This document shows, piece after piece, positions 50,658-61,908 of a DNA stretch of 64,000 bases (positions within the stretch are counted from its first letter, which is position 1; each line of letters starts with the position of its first letter). Origin of the DNA: Notospermus geniculatus (taxonomy: Eukaryota; Nemertea; Pilidiophora; Heteronemertea; Lineidae); the NCBI GenBank assembly GCA_002633025.1, contig NMRB01000951.1, positions 101,325 through 165,324 on the forward strand. Reading direction: 5' to 3'. Position numbers and translations under genes: made by a program. The notes under the pieces are model-generated. The model did not search any database. It was not told the DNA's origin and worked only from the letters and a program-made list of their open reading frames with translations.

Positions 50658-51629
50658 GTTTCTTGATTTAATGGCGATATTGGTCGTGAATGCCGACATT
50701 ATGGACAGTCTTAATACTGTCAAGCAGTTCCACTGGACCATATTATTACCTAGCACATAGATTTGACTGTGATAATAACGGACTTTTAATGTAATTGCTT
50801 AGATTTGTCAAGTAATTCCCGGCGAAAAGTCGAGAGTTGGCCATTTTGGATTGGTGTGTAGAAAATGAAAACTAACAAAACGAGAGAAGACGGAAATCCG
50901 AATCAAATCAATTTCATATAGGGGGCCTACGATTGAATCAGAAACTATAAATCTGCACGTTTAGTCTTTTATGATAGGATCATGATAAAATGAGGTTGAA
51001 TTTGTGGCAACAAGATGTTTCTTTTGGTAATTGAGTGATCTTAACTTTCGAAGTGCCATGTGTGAATTTCACAAGTTAGATTAACCCAACATGTCAGCTT
51101 CCATGCAGCACGCACGCGGTCGAAATACGCTCTTCTTTCATGCCGATTTGCTACGATTTTAAAGTCGATGAGTAAAAAAATACTTGATTAATGCATTGAT
51201 TGCTTTATGTAGTTTCTTTATCGCTTGAAAGAACGGTTCATCATGTCACCGTGCCACGCCCCGTGCGTTGCACTCTACGTAGCGTAGGCAGGCCTATGTC
51301 TTCTTGGCTTTGACAAGTTGAGTGACAGGCATGACAGGTGGCGGAGCTTTCACTGGCTTCAGCCTCCGCCCCACCCCAGGGAAGCAAAGCAAAGGCCGTG
51401 GTTCTATGGAGGCCTATTGAGCATCGTTTTTGACTGAACTGAAACGACTCCTCTAGATTTTTGGATACAAAAAATGTCTAATTTCTTCTTACAGGTTAGA
51501 CTGCAGTGCAGGCTACTACTTGTGGGATACTTTCGCTGAAGACAGACGACTGGACTAGACTATTTCTTGATGATGTATAGCAAGCCAAGTTAGATGATAA
51601 CCTCATCTCATTGAATACAAGAATAGAGG

Positions 51630-54475
51630 ATGGCCAAAGTTGATGATTTTGCCAATGTTGGTCGGTTGGAAGAGGAGCAAATAAAGGCGTTGAAGGACAC
51701 AGAGGATGCGCTGACAAAATGGTAACCATTCATACATTGGTTAGAACTTGGAGGAATGTCAGTATAATTCCTCCAAGGCGTACATGTATTGCTGATTGTG
51801 TTGCCAAAGTTGTAAAGAAATCCTGGCTGTCAAAGAATGATAGAGAACCTGCCTGTCTTTGACCTTGGATGGCCAGACAGATATACACACTGATTACCTT
51901 CCTTTTGTTTGCATGACACACATAAGACGGTTGTCAATTTCTAATCAAGAAGATTATTTTGGTGTCATGTCAGTCCAGGGTACAAATGACTTCATGTTGT
52001 CTTACTGTCTCAGACTTACTTTAATTATCAGTGTGTTACATTACATTACAGGGATAAATTTCACTCTGATTATCGAGCATTACAAACCAGATTGCAGACA
52101 CTTCCAGACAAAGTGACACATGAAGTCATGGTAATTAATCTACATTAAATAATCCAGGTGTAGGCTCCTACTACTGCAAAGCAGGACTTGAACAGACCTC
52201 TCCATTCAAAAAGTGCTTCACTTGGAAGCCAGTAATGCCAGTGGTTTACTTCTGGATATTCCTGCATTGACTTGTCTTTTATTCATTTTGATTGAATGGT
52301 GGCTGACTATTTCAGGTGCCCTTTGGTCCCTTGGCCTTCATGCCTGGCCAGCTACAACACACCAATGAGATAATGGTTCTACTTGGTGATAATTGGTTTG
52401 TTGAGCGATCAGCAAAACAGGCTTGTGAAATAATTGAGAGGAGGCTGAAATGTGAGTGCATTCCTCAGGCTTTTTTTGGAGGCTGTTTGGAAGGCAGCTT
52501 GGGGTACCATTCAGAAAGTCAAGATTCTCTGGATGGTTCTGTCAAAGTTAGGTGGAATACCAGCTGTGTGCTGAATATTGGTGGCAGTCCCAATATTCTC
52601 TTCTGTTGATTTTAAGAACATCCAGTTTGTACCTTGTTTCTTTTCTTTGTCCCTATTGTAGCAATTGATAAGCAAAGAGCTGATCTCAAGAGCCAGCAAA
52701 GTTTGCTGTTATCAAGACACCAATTTACAGAGGAATTCAAGGATGAAGCACAGGTATCTATCTGCAGGGAAAGAAAATGGTTTAGAAAAACCCCTGAGAT
52801 CCTACTGGGTTCTGAATGCTAGATTACTGACACACTCGAAGTCATTCGTCAACTGATTGAACTCAACTGTTGTTCAGGGGACATTTGAATGTACCATTTT
52901 GTAGCAGTTCATCGGATGGTGAACCTGATAGCCATGTCATCGGGCTGGGCTGGAGGGCTTCATGGGCAGTGATGATTGCAGGTGCAAGGAGAAACATGGT
53001 GTGCATGTATTCAGTTCATTTGGAACTCGCGTCCACTTTTTGAGTCTCGGGCAATTCAGTAGTGGCATAGACATGTTCGTTTTGCATTTTTCTTCCGAAA
53101 CATTTTTCAGGCACAGAAAAATACTTTTGAAATAAAAGAAGAATATGATCCAGAACAAGAAAAGTTGTGGAGAGGTAAATGGTTTTCCTTTAGTACCTTA
53201 TTTTGGTCTAAGATGACCCTGCTGTCTCTGTATATCGTTATAACATGTTAGATGTTAGATCTAGACTTGTTTTCTGTATAGCATTCTACTCATACTGGCA
53301 ATATCTTGTCTTCAGAACGACACCGTGAAAATGTACGGTTGCATAAGCAGAAAATCAAACAGGAAGAAATGCAAGGTAACATCAGTCAGCCTATAGAGAA
53401 TCCTGTTGAGAAAAGTGATGAAGATCTCTGGAGGAGGTTGGATGAACTAGAGCTGCAGGAAAAAGCAAACAGGGAGTTGGAAAGGTTAGTAATCCTGTTG
53501 TGCCCTAGCACTGAAGTGAGCTGAGCCATTTGGATTACAATCAGAATTTTTTCTTAAACAACACTTTTGGTTGGCAGTGTGGGACTGAACTACGGAATCC
53601 TTTCAGGTTACCTGATGTTGATTTCACAAGTTCAGAGTTTATTGAGGGTATGAAAGCGCACAGCGTGGAGAGACGTGATTCCACTGACAGTGGCAAGAAG
53701 GTACGCTGGAAGGATGAAGAAGCAGCAGACTCACCGATGGAAGACAGTGATGACAGCAGTGATGATGAAGGTTCCGAGTCCACGAGTGAGGAACATGGTG
53801 CTATACGACCAAATACTATTGAAGTCTGTCATACTCCACTGTCAGACATCACAAAGGTCAGTCCTAAAACCAGCTCTTGTGACCTCACGATTGAATTTTT
53901 GCCCGTGATTTGCTTGTTGGCACCTTTTACCGAGCAAAGTGATAATTATCTTGCTATTTTGCAGGATTCAAGTCCAGTTGAAGATGAGTCCACCACAAAT
54001 ATCAAATCACCGGCCGATATTTACAAGTATTTCGGTCCTAAAGTTTCCCCTAAGTCAATTTTGAAGGAGCCTTCTGCAGATTTCCCGACCCAGTTTGAAG
54101 ACACAAGACCAAGTGATGTGAAAGAGAAGATCATTGTCCCTGGTTCCACTACGGTATGTTCCAAGTTCTACAAGCATTTGTACCAGTGATATCGTCACCA
54201 TTTCCATCTAGGCCTAGTGATGAGTACATGTACCAGTAGGCCTATTGTGTGGGAAGTTATTTGGAACAATTTCTTTGCAGATGAGGCTACGACCGTAACC
54301 ACCCACTTTTGTGTTCAGGAACCTTTTGTTACATTTCCAGGCTTTCTCGGGGACAATTGTGGAAAAAAGTTCTCCCTCAAATCCCGGTGCTACAGATTCA
54401 ATAAAAGGAATGGATAGTGGACCTCCGAAACGTGTGTCCAAGTTTAAGGCTCAGCGACAACAAATGCAGCGGTGA
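51630..54475 (+). CDS. URI1: URI1, unconventional prefoldin RPB5 interactor (9 coding exons, 401 aa)
   Basis: Exons: 51630-51721, 52052-52130, 52316-52451, 52662-52753, 53111-53174, 53316-53484, 53607-53856, 53965-54153, 54341-54475; phases agree over 1206 nt. An N-terminal prefoldin-alpha-type domain (~8-150) has paired coiled coils around the hairpin core VPFGPLAFMPGQL and the LLGDNWFVERSAKQA segment. The family signature DEDLWRRLDELELQE follows at ~190-205. Residues 242-245 (KVRW) fit an RVxF protein-phosphatase-1 docking motif. After this come an acidic Ser/Asp stretch, the PKSILKEP motif and the conserved end KRVSKFKAQR. URI assembles with the R2TP/prefoldin-like co-chaperone and binds the polymerase subunit RPB5. 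Human URI1 is longer (about 535 residues); the difference is mainly in the disordered part. Confidence 0.95.
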
Positions 54476-55094
54476 CATCGGTAAACATGACGAATAATAA
54501 AAGGGGTGCTTGATATTCCTCACACTCGACACAGAGGGACAGTGTTACAGATATGCATCTTGATATGGTCACTTCGTCCATCGACTACGGTCACTACCTC
54601 CATGGACTACATTGCCCCTCTCTGGACTGAGCGAGGGTAGGAGTGATAGTCAATGGTGCAAGTTGCAGATATGGAGCCTTCAAATAGTTGTGAAAGCCTG
54701 GTGGAAACTTACCTGATACTGGAAGACTGTTATCTTAAATGTTGTTTGTTATACTTCACTTCAAGGGTATGTACAATGCATTTTGATCCATAAAAATCTT
54801 GATATAAAGATAAATGGGATTATTTGAGTTCTTTGGTTGCTGAACAAGAAAAAGCATTTTAGCTTTGTCTTTGCACTTTTGTGTTAATATCTTTTGTGAT
54901 TTAATGAGTTTACTGGTAAATTCATATTTTTGCTGCATGCCTATTGAATGTGATTCAGTGAAATGGCTCAAGGGCCAAATATCAAGTAAGATGACTTAGG
55001 AGTGTTTTAATGTGCGTAGCCCACTTGAGGATATCTCTAGTGGGCTAGGACAGTATATTACTTGTGAGGATAGCTCTCTCCCTCTCTCTCTCTC
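54476..55094. other. Convergent spacer between URI1 and the GPCR gene
   Basis: An AATAAA at 54496, only 21 nt after the URI1 stop, is a possible but very close polyadenylation signal. A CT dinucleotide tract lies near 55075-55097, next to the GPCR stop codon. I see no gene. Confidence 0.5.
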
Positions 55095-56147
55095 TCAATT
55101 CCTCTGTTTCGTGCCCCAGCATACTTCTGTTATCTTCTTCAATTCCTCTTTGTACATCTTTAGAGTGAAGGAATAAATAAGGAAGTTAAAACTGTAGTTC
55201 ATCATTGAAATAGATGTTGAAAACATTCCGAACTTGTAGACTGCGCTGATTTCCTCTTTTGTATGACCAATGAAATCATCAAGGAAATAATCAAAATAGT
55301 CGAAGTAGCCCCATGCTATGACGTATGGGGCCGTGCTGATGATGTACAAGAGACATACTAGGAGTAAACTGATGAGATTGGACCTGTCGTTTCCCGTCTT
55401 TTTCCCCATGACTGAGGCCGTCTCTCTCTCCGCCCGCTGAAGCCCCAGAATGATCAGAACACTGAAGACTAAAATGAGGCAGCAGGGAAGAGCATGTGGG
55501 AGAAGGCTGTCCATGATTTGAATGAAGAAAAACATCTCGATATTTGTGAGCTGTGGGAGGTAGAAGTAACAGATAAGAGCACTTGTACCACTTACGTTAT
55601 ACATTGCATTAAACACCATTACTGGGATGTTGAGAATTATCAACAATATGAATGTCAAAGAAATTGCGGCTATACGCCTCCGAGTCGTAACAATGCAATG
55701 TATCTTCAGAGGGAACCAGACACCGATGCATCTCTCGCAGGAAAATAAAACTAAGAGATAAGACGAAATGCATGAAGTAGCTCGGTAAAGGTAACGAATG
55801 AATTTGCAAAGTACTGTAGAGACGAGATGAGATCCGGCCTCCATGTAGAAGACGGCGACGGGCTTCTCGAAGACGCCAGTTGCGATCCAGGAAAATGCTC
55901 CGTACAGGAGTGTTAGGAGATCGACGTAGGCTAGCGGCGTTAAATAGGTGACTGTCACTAAGTCGCGCTTCTTGCATCTCCCGAAGATGATGATTGAAAG
56001 AATGTTTCCCAAGATACCAAGGATGATGACGGGGCCCATGATATACTTGTTGGTGGAGGTGGCTAGAATGTCGATAACTTTCAGCAACAGGGACGCAACT
56101 TCCTCCCCTGAAGGGGTTGTAGTGTTAGCTGTTGAGTATTGCGCCAT
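55095..56147 (-). CDS. Rhodopsin-class (family A) orphan GPCR, single coding exon, 350 aa
   Basis: Seven hydrophobic helices are visible in order: TM1 with GILGN, TM2 with YVDLL, TM3 preceded by the disulphide cysteine (LCKF) and ending ERC where most receptors have DRY, TM4, and TM5. TM6 has STAPYV in place of CWxP, and TM7 has NFLIY as its NPxxY variant. The second-loop cysteine partner is in LICYFYL. The N terminus carries an NTTT glycosylation site. These variants resemble invertebrate peptide-receptor expansions (FMRFamide-receptor-like), but I cannot name the ligand. The whole receptor lies in one exon; an AG acceptor 3 nt before the ATG (minus strand TTTTTCAG then AAGATGG) shows that a non-coding exon precedes it. 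The coding frame is complete, with no breaks. Confidence 0.9.
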   Translation of the reverse strand: MAQYSTANTTTPSGEEVASLLLKVIDILATSTNKYIMGPVIILGILGNILSIIIFGRCKKRDLVTVTYLTPLAYVDLLTLLYGAFSWIATGVFEKPVAVFYMEAGSHLVSTVLCKFIRYLYRATSCISSYLLVLFSCERCIGVWFPLKIHCIVTTRRRIAAISLTFILLIILNIPVMVFNAMYNVSGTSALICYFYLPQLTNIEMFFFIQIMDSLLPHALPCCLILVFSVLIILGLQRAERETASVMGKKTGNDRSNLISLLLVCLLYIISTAPYVIAWGYFDYFDYFLDDFIGHTKEEISAVYKFGMFSTSISMMNYSFNFLIYSFTLKMYKEELKKITEVCWGTKQRN

Positions 56148-56182
56148 CTTCTGAAAAATGTTTCGAAAAAGTAATTACTTAC

Positions 56183-56420
56183 CGATAGCTCGTCTCTGCA
56201 TGATGAAACAAACGTATAGCGCGCATGTCGTCAAATGGCAGACCACACCCCAGGCCATCTCCTGGCCGCATCTGGTGAATGGCTTGAACACGTTCGTGCC
56301 CCACATGTCGTTGTTGTCTGCAAACTCTGCATGATAATTTCCGCCATTGTCCGTCTGGGCCATTTTTACGGCCCGCAGAATGGCAACTATTATCATCATT
56401 TAAAGAGTGCAACATACGAC
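56183..56420 (-). other. Probable upstream (5' untranslated) exon of the GPCR gene with a uORF
   Basis: A good donor (ATCG then GTAAGT) ends this stretch 30 bp before the acceptor of the receptor exon, which would be an implausibly small intron. An open frame begins MAQTDNGGN, contains one hydrophobic helix and crosses the donor. Joining at this donor puts it out of frame with the receptor, and the frame stops a few codons later. It may be an alternative exon that splices elsewhere, a remnant of a related receptor, or chance. Confidence 0.3.
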
Positions 56421-56561
56421 ATTTTTCTCAGATTTGCCTACCTCATAGTTGCAAAGAAGTGAAAACTAAGTCATTCCTTAAGAAGTTCAGAAAGAACTTG
56501 ATGCGGTTAAAGTGGATTTTTCTCTTTCCGAACTGGCTGATGATGGTGAGTTTGAGAAGAC

Positions 56562-56647
56562 GCCCTGCAAACGATAGTGATTACCATGATTTATCCTTGC
56601 ACTGCGAATTTCTTGCAAGGATAAGTAAGCGTATCGTTTGACAGGGC
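56562..56647. repeat. Hairpin element
   Basis: GCCCTGCAAACGATA and the inverted TATCGTTTGACAGGGC form the outer arms. CCTTGCA and TGCAAGG pair inside. Size 86 bp. Confidence 0.65.
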
Positions 56648-59297
56648 AGTTTCTAAATCTCAATGATATATCCATATTCTTGGGGACTTTGTGATGTTCC
56701 TGCCTTGGGTCGAAGGCAATATGGCCATCGTGCGCGCGGCCCGAATTTGCGCCACCTCCCGCCGGGGATCCTCGGGCAACTGTGGTACGTGACCGTAGTT
56801 AAAGGTCGGCGTTGGCGATGTGCTCGACAATATTTTGGCGATAGCTCTTAAAAGCTATGGTCAAATCATCGTCCAGCTATCGGAACAGGTTTTCGATATG
56901 CCGTCCTGCAACGGCCCCGTATGAAAACCGTGTAGGCTACAGTGGGCATTCGGCTTACTTCGAGTTCCAGATGTTCAGCGACACGTGATGAGCACACTTC
57001 GAACTTCCATAAGCAGTCTTCCTCTTGAATTCAATGGCCTACACCAGTAACTCTTGAGTTATGGTTAAAACAGATTATCCTCATCTTGATTCTCAACGTA
57101 GAGAAGCCCATAATGAAAATAACATGGAGTTCGTCTTGACCAAATAAGGTGAATACTAGTAGTTGAGCTGATACGGATAGGAAGGGAACGGACGTGATGG
57201 GGACCAACATCACAATCCTCCGCATCATCGACTGACCGCCGCCTATTCGTTGTCGCCTCTTTACCGTAGTTTTTTGAAGGCCAAGTAGCTGGTCGTTTAT
57301 GCAAAAAATGAAATGCAGCTGATATTCAATTTTTTGTCACATTTAATAAAATCATTCAAAGGGATCGAATATCTCTCTCACTGATCCCCTCCCTCTTTCC
57401 TCTGGCACCGCTGATACAGGAGACGTTGAAAAAAATTGTGCAAGAAGCGTCGTATAATAAACGATCCGGTTTCATGCAAAAACGCCTTTTCCGAGGTATA
57501 TGAAAAAAGGCAGCTGTAGTTCGAATTGAATATGACCATGCTTATTCCTGAGGGCGATTATTGGTCTTGAAAAAGCATGTACACGAACTGGTGTCAAATC
57601 AATTCGAAACGTGAAAAAAGGTCAGAGCATGGCCGTTGTCCTGTTTGAATATGACATGATTATTCCCTAGGGCGGTTTTGGTAATTCAACCTCGAATTCC
57701 TCGAATTTCGAGGACGAAAGTATACACTAGTAACTTTTACAGTACCGTATACAGTTGATTCTGCACAATCTTTTTCCTAGCTCTGTCAATATTATCACAT
57801 TTAATGGAGTAAATATGATCTTTTCCCCGGCAAACAAACGTCCAGTTATCATCTGTTACATTTTCGTGCGTAAAGATGACGAAAGTATCACGAGATTGCA
57901 TGATGACTGGTGCACAAACCGGAATGTTTGTGCAAAAGCATTTTGACATCAATATCGAAGCCTTGATAATGTATTACGTTACAGGCCAACACGAAAAATG
58001 GCAATTGCCCAACTGAGTCTTCATTGTGTCTATGAAAAGTAACCGTTGATATCTACGGCCATGAACAAATATTTTTGTTCGCTTGTTTACCATTTGCAGA
58101 TTTGTGGTTGCTCGTGACAGAAGGATAAGCTCTCAGAACGTGAGGCAATGAACCCGGACTGAGTACAATATAGTACAAGTGGGTCAAGATTGCCATCCGG
58201 TTAATAAACCCTTTTCAAATTGCCTCTGCATGGCATTTTGATGAGAGCATGCCTTTTCTCACCACATGCTTCCAGAACGAGGTTGACAATATAATTGTTC
58301 GTGTCATAGGAGACTCTGTGTTTATGTTTACATCCGGGAGTTTCGGATGGCATGCGGCCAGATATGGTTCGTCTTTAATAAATAGCGACATGTGCTTATA
58401 TATGATGTGTTGAATACTCGGGTATGGTGATGGTTGATATGTGATCAAGTCGTGGATGAGGGGCATGAGGGAGCCGAGGAGTGGCCCGTAGGCCCTACCG
58501 AAAAACATCTACCAGTTGAATCGTAGGTAAGACTCGGTATCTGATTGTGTCAATTTTTTGCTGTCACTCTTTTCTAGGCCTATTGCTTGTTGCTGCATGT
58601 CTTTCTTATTTCCTCAGCCAGGCCCATGATTTTCAATCTCATCTCTTTATTCAAATCAAATTTTCGTCTACAATCGAGAACCAGTAGGCCCTATTTATTC
58701 AAATCCGCATCTGTTTTGTCACTCAGCAGCTACCGTCTGCTGGCAACCCTGGCCTGAGCCCTTCATCAGTGTCAGACGATCCTTTTCTTCGCGAGGCCAG
58801 TTTACCGTCAGATGCAGTCTTGAGCAGACAATTTAGTTTGCTCACCGAGAAGTACACAGTGCGGGTGGAATGTGTATGACAAGTAATGGCATGAAATTAT
58901 TTGTTTTTGCCGTCGCCGACCTGAAGAGGAAATCAATACTGGCTCGTTTCTCCGACATATAAATGAGGCAATCGCTGCGCTGGCGGACAATGTAGCCTAC
59001 TGCGCAAATTGGATAATTATCATAAACATACCGGTTGGCCCCAAAAACATCCTCTGAAGAGGAGAATATAAAACTTAAACTTTATTACTATTTTTATTCC
59101 CTTGGGATCAATTGGTGCAGTTTTAAAGGTATAGAGGGGGTCTACGCTGCCGGCTGGATCATATCCATGAGCGTAGGCCTAGTGAATAAATCCTCTGGGA
59201 ATCCAAGACATTTTCCTGTCTACTGACGACGGATAAAGTTGTCAAATGTTTCTACTGATTGTGCCACCGGAAATGCCTATGTTGGCCAAGTGGTAAG

Positions 59298-59420
59298 ACC
59301 AATTCATACTTCCTCGCCGAACAGTGTATGGAACGGAAAATGCTTTGTTTGGAACCAGCCGGGTGAGAAATAAATCCTTTTCCGTTCTGCACGCTGGTCG
59401 GTGAGGAAGTATGAATTGGC
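59298..59420. repeat. MITE-like inverted repeat (AATTCATACTTCCTC family)
   Basis: ACCAATTCATACTTCCTCGC at the left pairs with the inverted right end (complement GCCAATTCATACTTCCTCAC). The same terminal word recurs alone near 61180-61200, so this is a local family. Confidence 0.75.
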
Positions 59421-59561
59421 CCGTACTGTACACAGCTTCCTTGGTGCTGCTTCCGAAAAAAAGCTTTTACCGCCAAGTCACGCTTTGTCGACCAAAGCGA
59501 ACGAAGAAGCCGTCTGAACAAAGCTTTTCTACTTTCTCGTTCGACGCTCAGAGGCTTATGG

Positions 59562-59705
59562 CCAATTCATCAGTACTTCTCCGTCTTGCGCTTTGCGCTT
59601 GTCCGTTCCCTATGTTTATGTGTGGTACCAACAATAAAAATTACTTTATTTTCTACCACGCACTCACATAGGAAACGGACAAGCGCAAAACGCAAAGTAT
59701 GAATC
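59562..59705. repeat. MITE-like inverted repeat, related ends
   Basis: Arms pair through TTGCGCTTGTCCGTT and AACGGACAAGCGCAA, and the outer ends carry CAATTCAT / ATGAAT words like the element at 59298. Size about 144 bp. Confidence 0.7.
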
Positions 59706-60877
59706 TATAGGGAGGTTTCGTTGAGGTTATCATCACTTTCCTTTCTCCTGCCACACCATCCCCGCACCATTCTCGGTTCCGTCAACACATGCATGCAGAG
59801 ACCCCTTGTGACTCACTGGTGGCACTGTGAGTACAGTGTCTTTCATCAAAGACAGCCGTCACATGCTCGAATGAACAAAATGAGTCGCTTAACATGGGAA
59901 AGAAAGAAAACGTAGTATTGCTAACTTTCGATACAATACCTATGGTCATAAATAAACTATATAGGCCTACATGTACATGTACATGTACAATTCGATAAAA
60001 AGAATCTTGTCTAGGCCTTTGCTTATTAGCATAAAATCCCAGAATAGTCCTAACTAGGTCTATACTAAGGTAGTTTTTGTAAATGGGTAATAAGCAGAGA
60101 ATATAGATTTATCGAGAAATTTCCTGCCACATACGTACAGACGAACTGAGAGTGGTGACTGCGACTGACGTTCCCACCCGAAAAGTGCTCTCAAAGTGTC
60201 TCTGAGGAGGGAAAGGAGGTTAACAGTGCTTGAGTACCTTGCAGTTCACGTCAAGGGATTATTCCCTTTAGATTCTTGGAAGGGTGTGGGCTCTACCTCC
60301 GGACACCTTGCACACACATCCTTCAGCGTGCGGGAACGGAATACGACGCAGTATAGCCTAATATTTTGCTGTCGGCTCTATTCTGCTTGGCGTTTGCAAT
60401 ATTGACAAAATTTATTCAAGATCTGAATGTTCCAAGTTGTCGTGGATAAGTATCTACAGGTGTTAGACTGACATTTGACATAACCGTATTGGATTTACAA
60501 GTCTACATAGGTCTGCTTGGTTGAGATCTACCAAAATGGCAAGGTAAGTCAAATGACGGCAAAAGCTCTTTGCCTTTGTTGACCTGCATGAGCGTCAAGA
60601 CGTTACACGACCATCGATTTTTGACCACATCTCAATCTGGTTCTGTTTAGTTAGTTTGGACAGGTTTGGCAAGGGAGAAGGCGGAGGTCCACTCAGGGCC
60701 TTATGTTTCCTTCGAATCGAATTGCATAAAGAATATCAGGCCCAAAAAGACGCCAGGCGCACTCACTGGCCGTAACCATCTTCCCTGCCGCCGACTGAAC
60801 GCGGTAAAAGCTTTGTTCGAAAGCAGCACCGAGAACGCTGTGTATCAAATCATACTTCTTCACCGACCACGCAGTGA

Positions 60878-61106
60878 CAGAAAATGCTTTGTTACTTCTC
60901 TTTGTTGTTGTAATCTTCTCAGTAACGCGTGTTTAATTGATGTGCCTATTGTGTTTTTCGCCAATCATGGGGGGGGNACCAACCACGCACAACAGAAAAT
61001 GCTTTGTTACTTCTCTTTGTTGTTGTAATCTTCTCTGTTTGATTCTGTATGTTCTCTCCCATGATTGGCGAAAAACACAATAGGCACATCAATTAAACCA
61101 CACGTT
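60878..61106. repeat. Compound inverted and direct repeat with an unresolved base
   Basis: A 43-bp segment (CAGAAAATGCTTTGTTACTT and onward) is repeated directly at 60878 and about 60992. A 50-bp segment with GCCTATTGTGTTTTTCGCCA is repeated in inverted form at 60927-60976 and 61057-61106. A run of G followed by n sits at the junction (60970-60977). Confidence 0.7.
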
Positions 61107-61908
61107 AAACGTGAGGGGTGAAATACTATTGTTAGCCTACTCTGATTCCAAACAAAGCTTTCTCCGTTCCGCAGACTGCTCAGGGAGGAAGTATGAATTG
61201 GTCCGCAGTTTTATCCGGACTCGTGGGCCAACTGCATTGAAAAGGCAAATCCGGTTTGCGAAGTATTTCTCAGCGTAGGCCTATACTTTGACCAAAACGT
61301 TTCACATTGTAGTATTGTTCATTAGTTTTTTTTTTCGCACATTGCTCCATCATTAGCCCTACGTGGACCGGGAAATTGCCTATCAAAAATAATATCACCC
61401 AATAATAACCTGAACGATTGTGGAATGTGAACAAAAGTACAATCATCAGTACGGAACCGTCCAACGTAACCTTCGTGCTCACCGCTTGCTATTGGTATCA
61501 AATGATTGGGTGAGGTGGGAGCCCGGTTGGGAGGGACGAAACCTCATCTTGCAAGTCTGGTATCTGCAACAAGCTGTCCGTCCACCGGGCAGTTTTATAC
61601 AGTGAATGTTTGATGCGAGACTCACTTTACTTTGTACGCGATTTACCGTCCTTGCTTTGTTCGTCAACCGCAAGAGGCTTCATCATCGCCAACAACGGTG
61701 TGCAGCGACGAGCGAACAAGAACATGAAAACCACTGATTCAGTCGGGGTGAGAGCGAGCGCTATGAACCCATCTTGTCCAAACAAGGCCATGGCCGTCAG
61801 GCCAGATAGACTGGTGAGAATCAGATGTATGAACCATGCACTGATGACATCAGGATGGCTGTTAACCCTCCTTTCCCATTTTCTACTTTCAGCATCGAGG
61901 GAAGCGAA

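Larger units (their letters stand above)
49506..51629. promoter_or_regulatory. Divergent spacer between MRPL3 and URI1
   Basis: It should contain both promoters. An AG acceptor near 51495 indicates an untranslated URI1 5' exon upstream. The CCATCATGGCGGAC context at 50390 is a candidate MRPL3 start. The spacer also holds a MITE (49754-49912), a partial duplication of it with flanking DNA (50529-50657) and an unresolved base at 50422. Confidence 0.5.
56148..61908. other. Divergent spacer between the GPCR and BTB-Kelch genes, repeat-rich
   Basis: Besides the possible GPCR 5' exon, this 5.8 kb holds inverted repeats at 56562-56647, 59298-59420, 59562-59705 and 60927-61106, an ACATGTAC-type simple repeat near 59969, and an unresolved base at 60977. 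A CATTTTCTACTTTCAG acceptor at 61877-61892 belongs to the BTB-Kelch gene, so an untranslated exon must lie upstream. I recognise no other complete gene. Confidence 0.5.

Noticed and set aside
57737-57952. Overlapping 60-70 codon frames on both strands
   Set aside because: Neither has recognisable features; overlap on both strands is expected by chance in A/T-moderate DNA.
61825-61908. Upstream in-frame ATG extending the BTB-Kelch protein by 28 residues
   Set aside because: A strong acceptor (CTACTTTCAG) at 61892 puts this segment in an intron, and the extra residues are not BTB-family-like.
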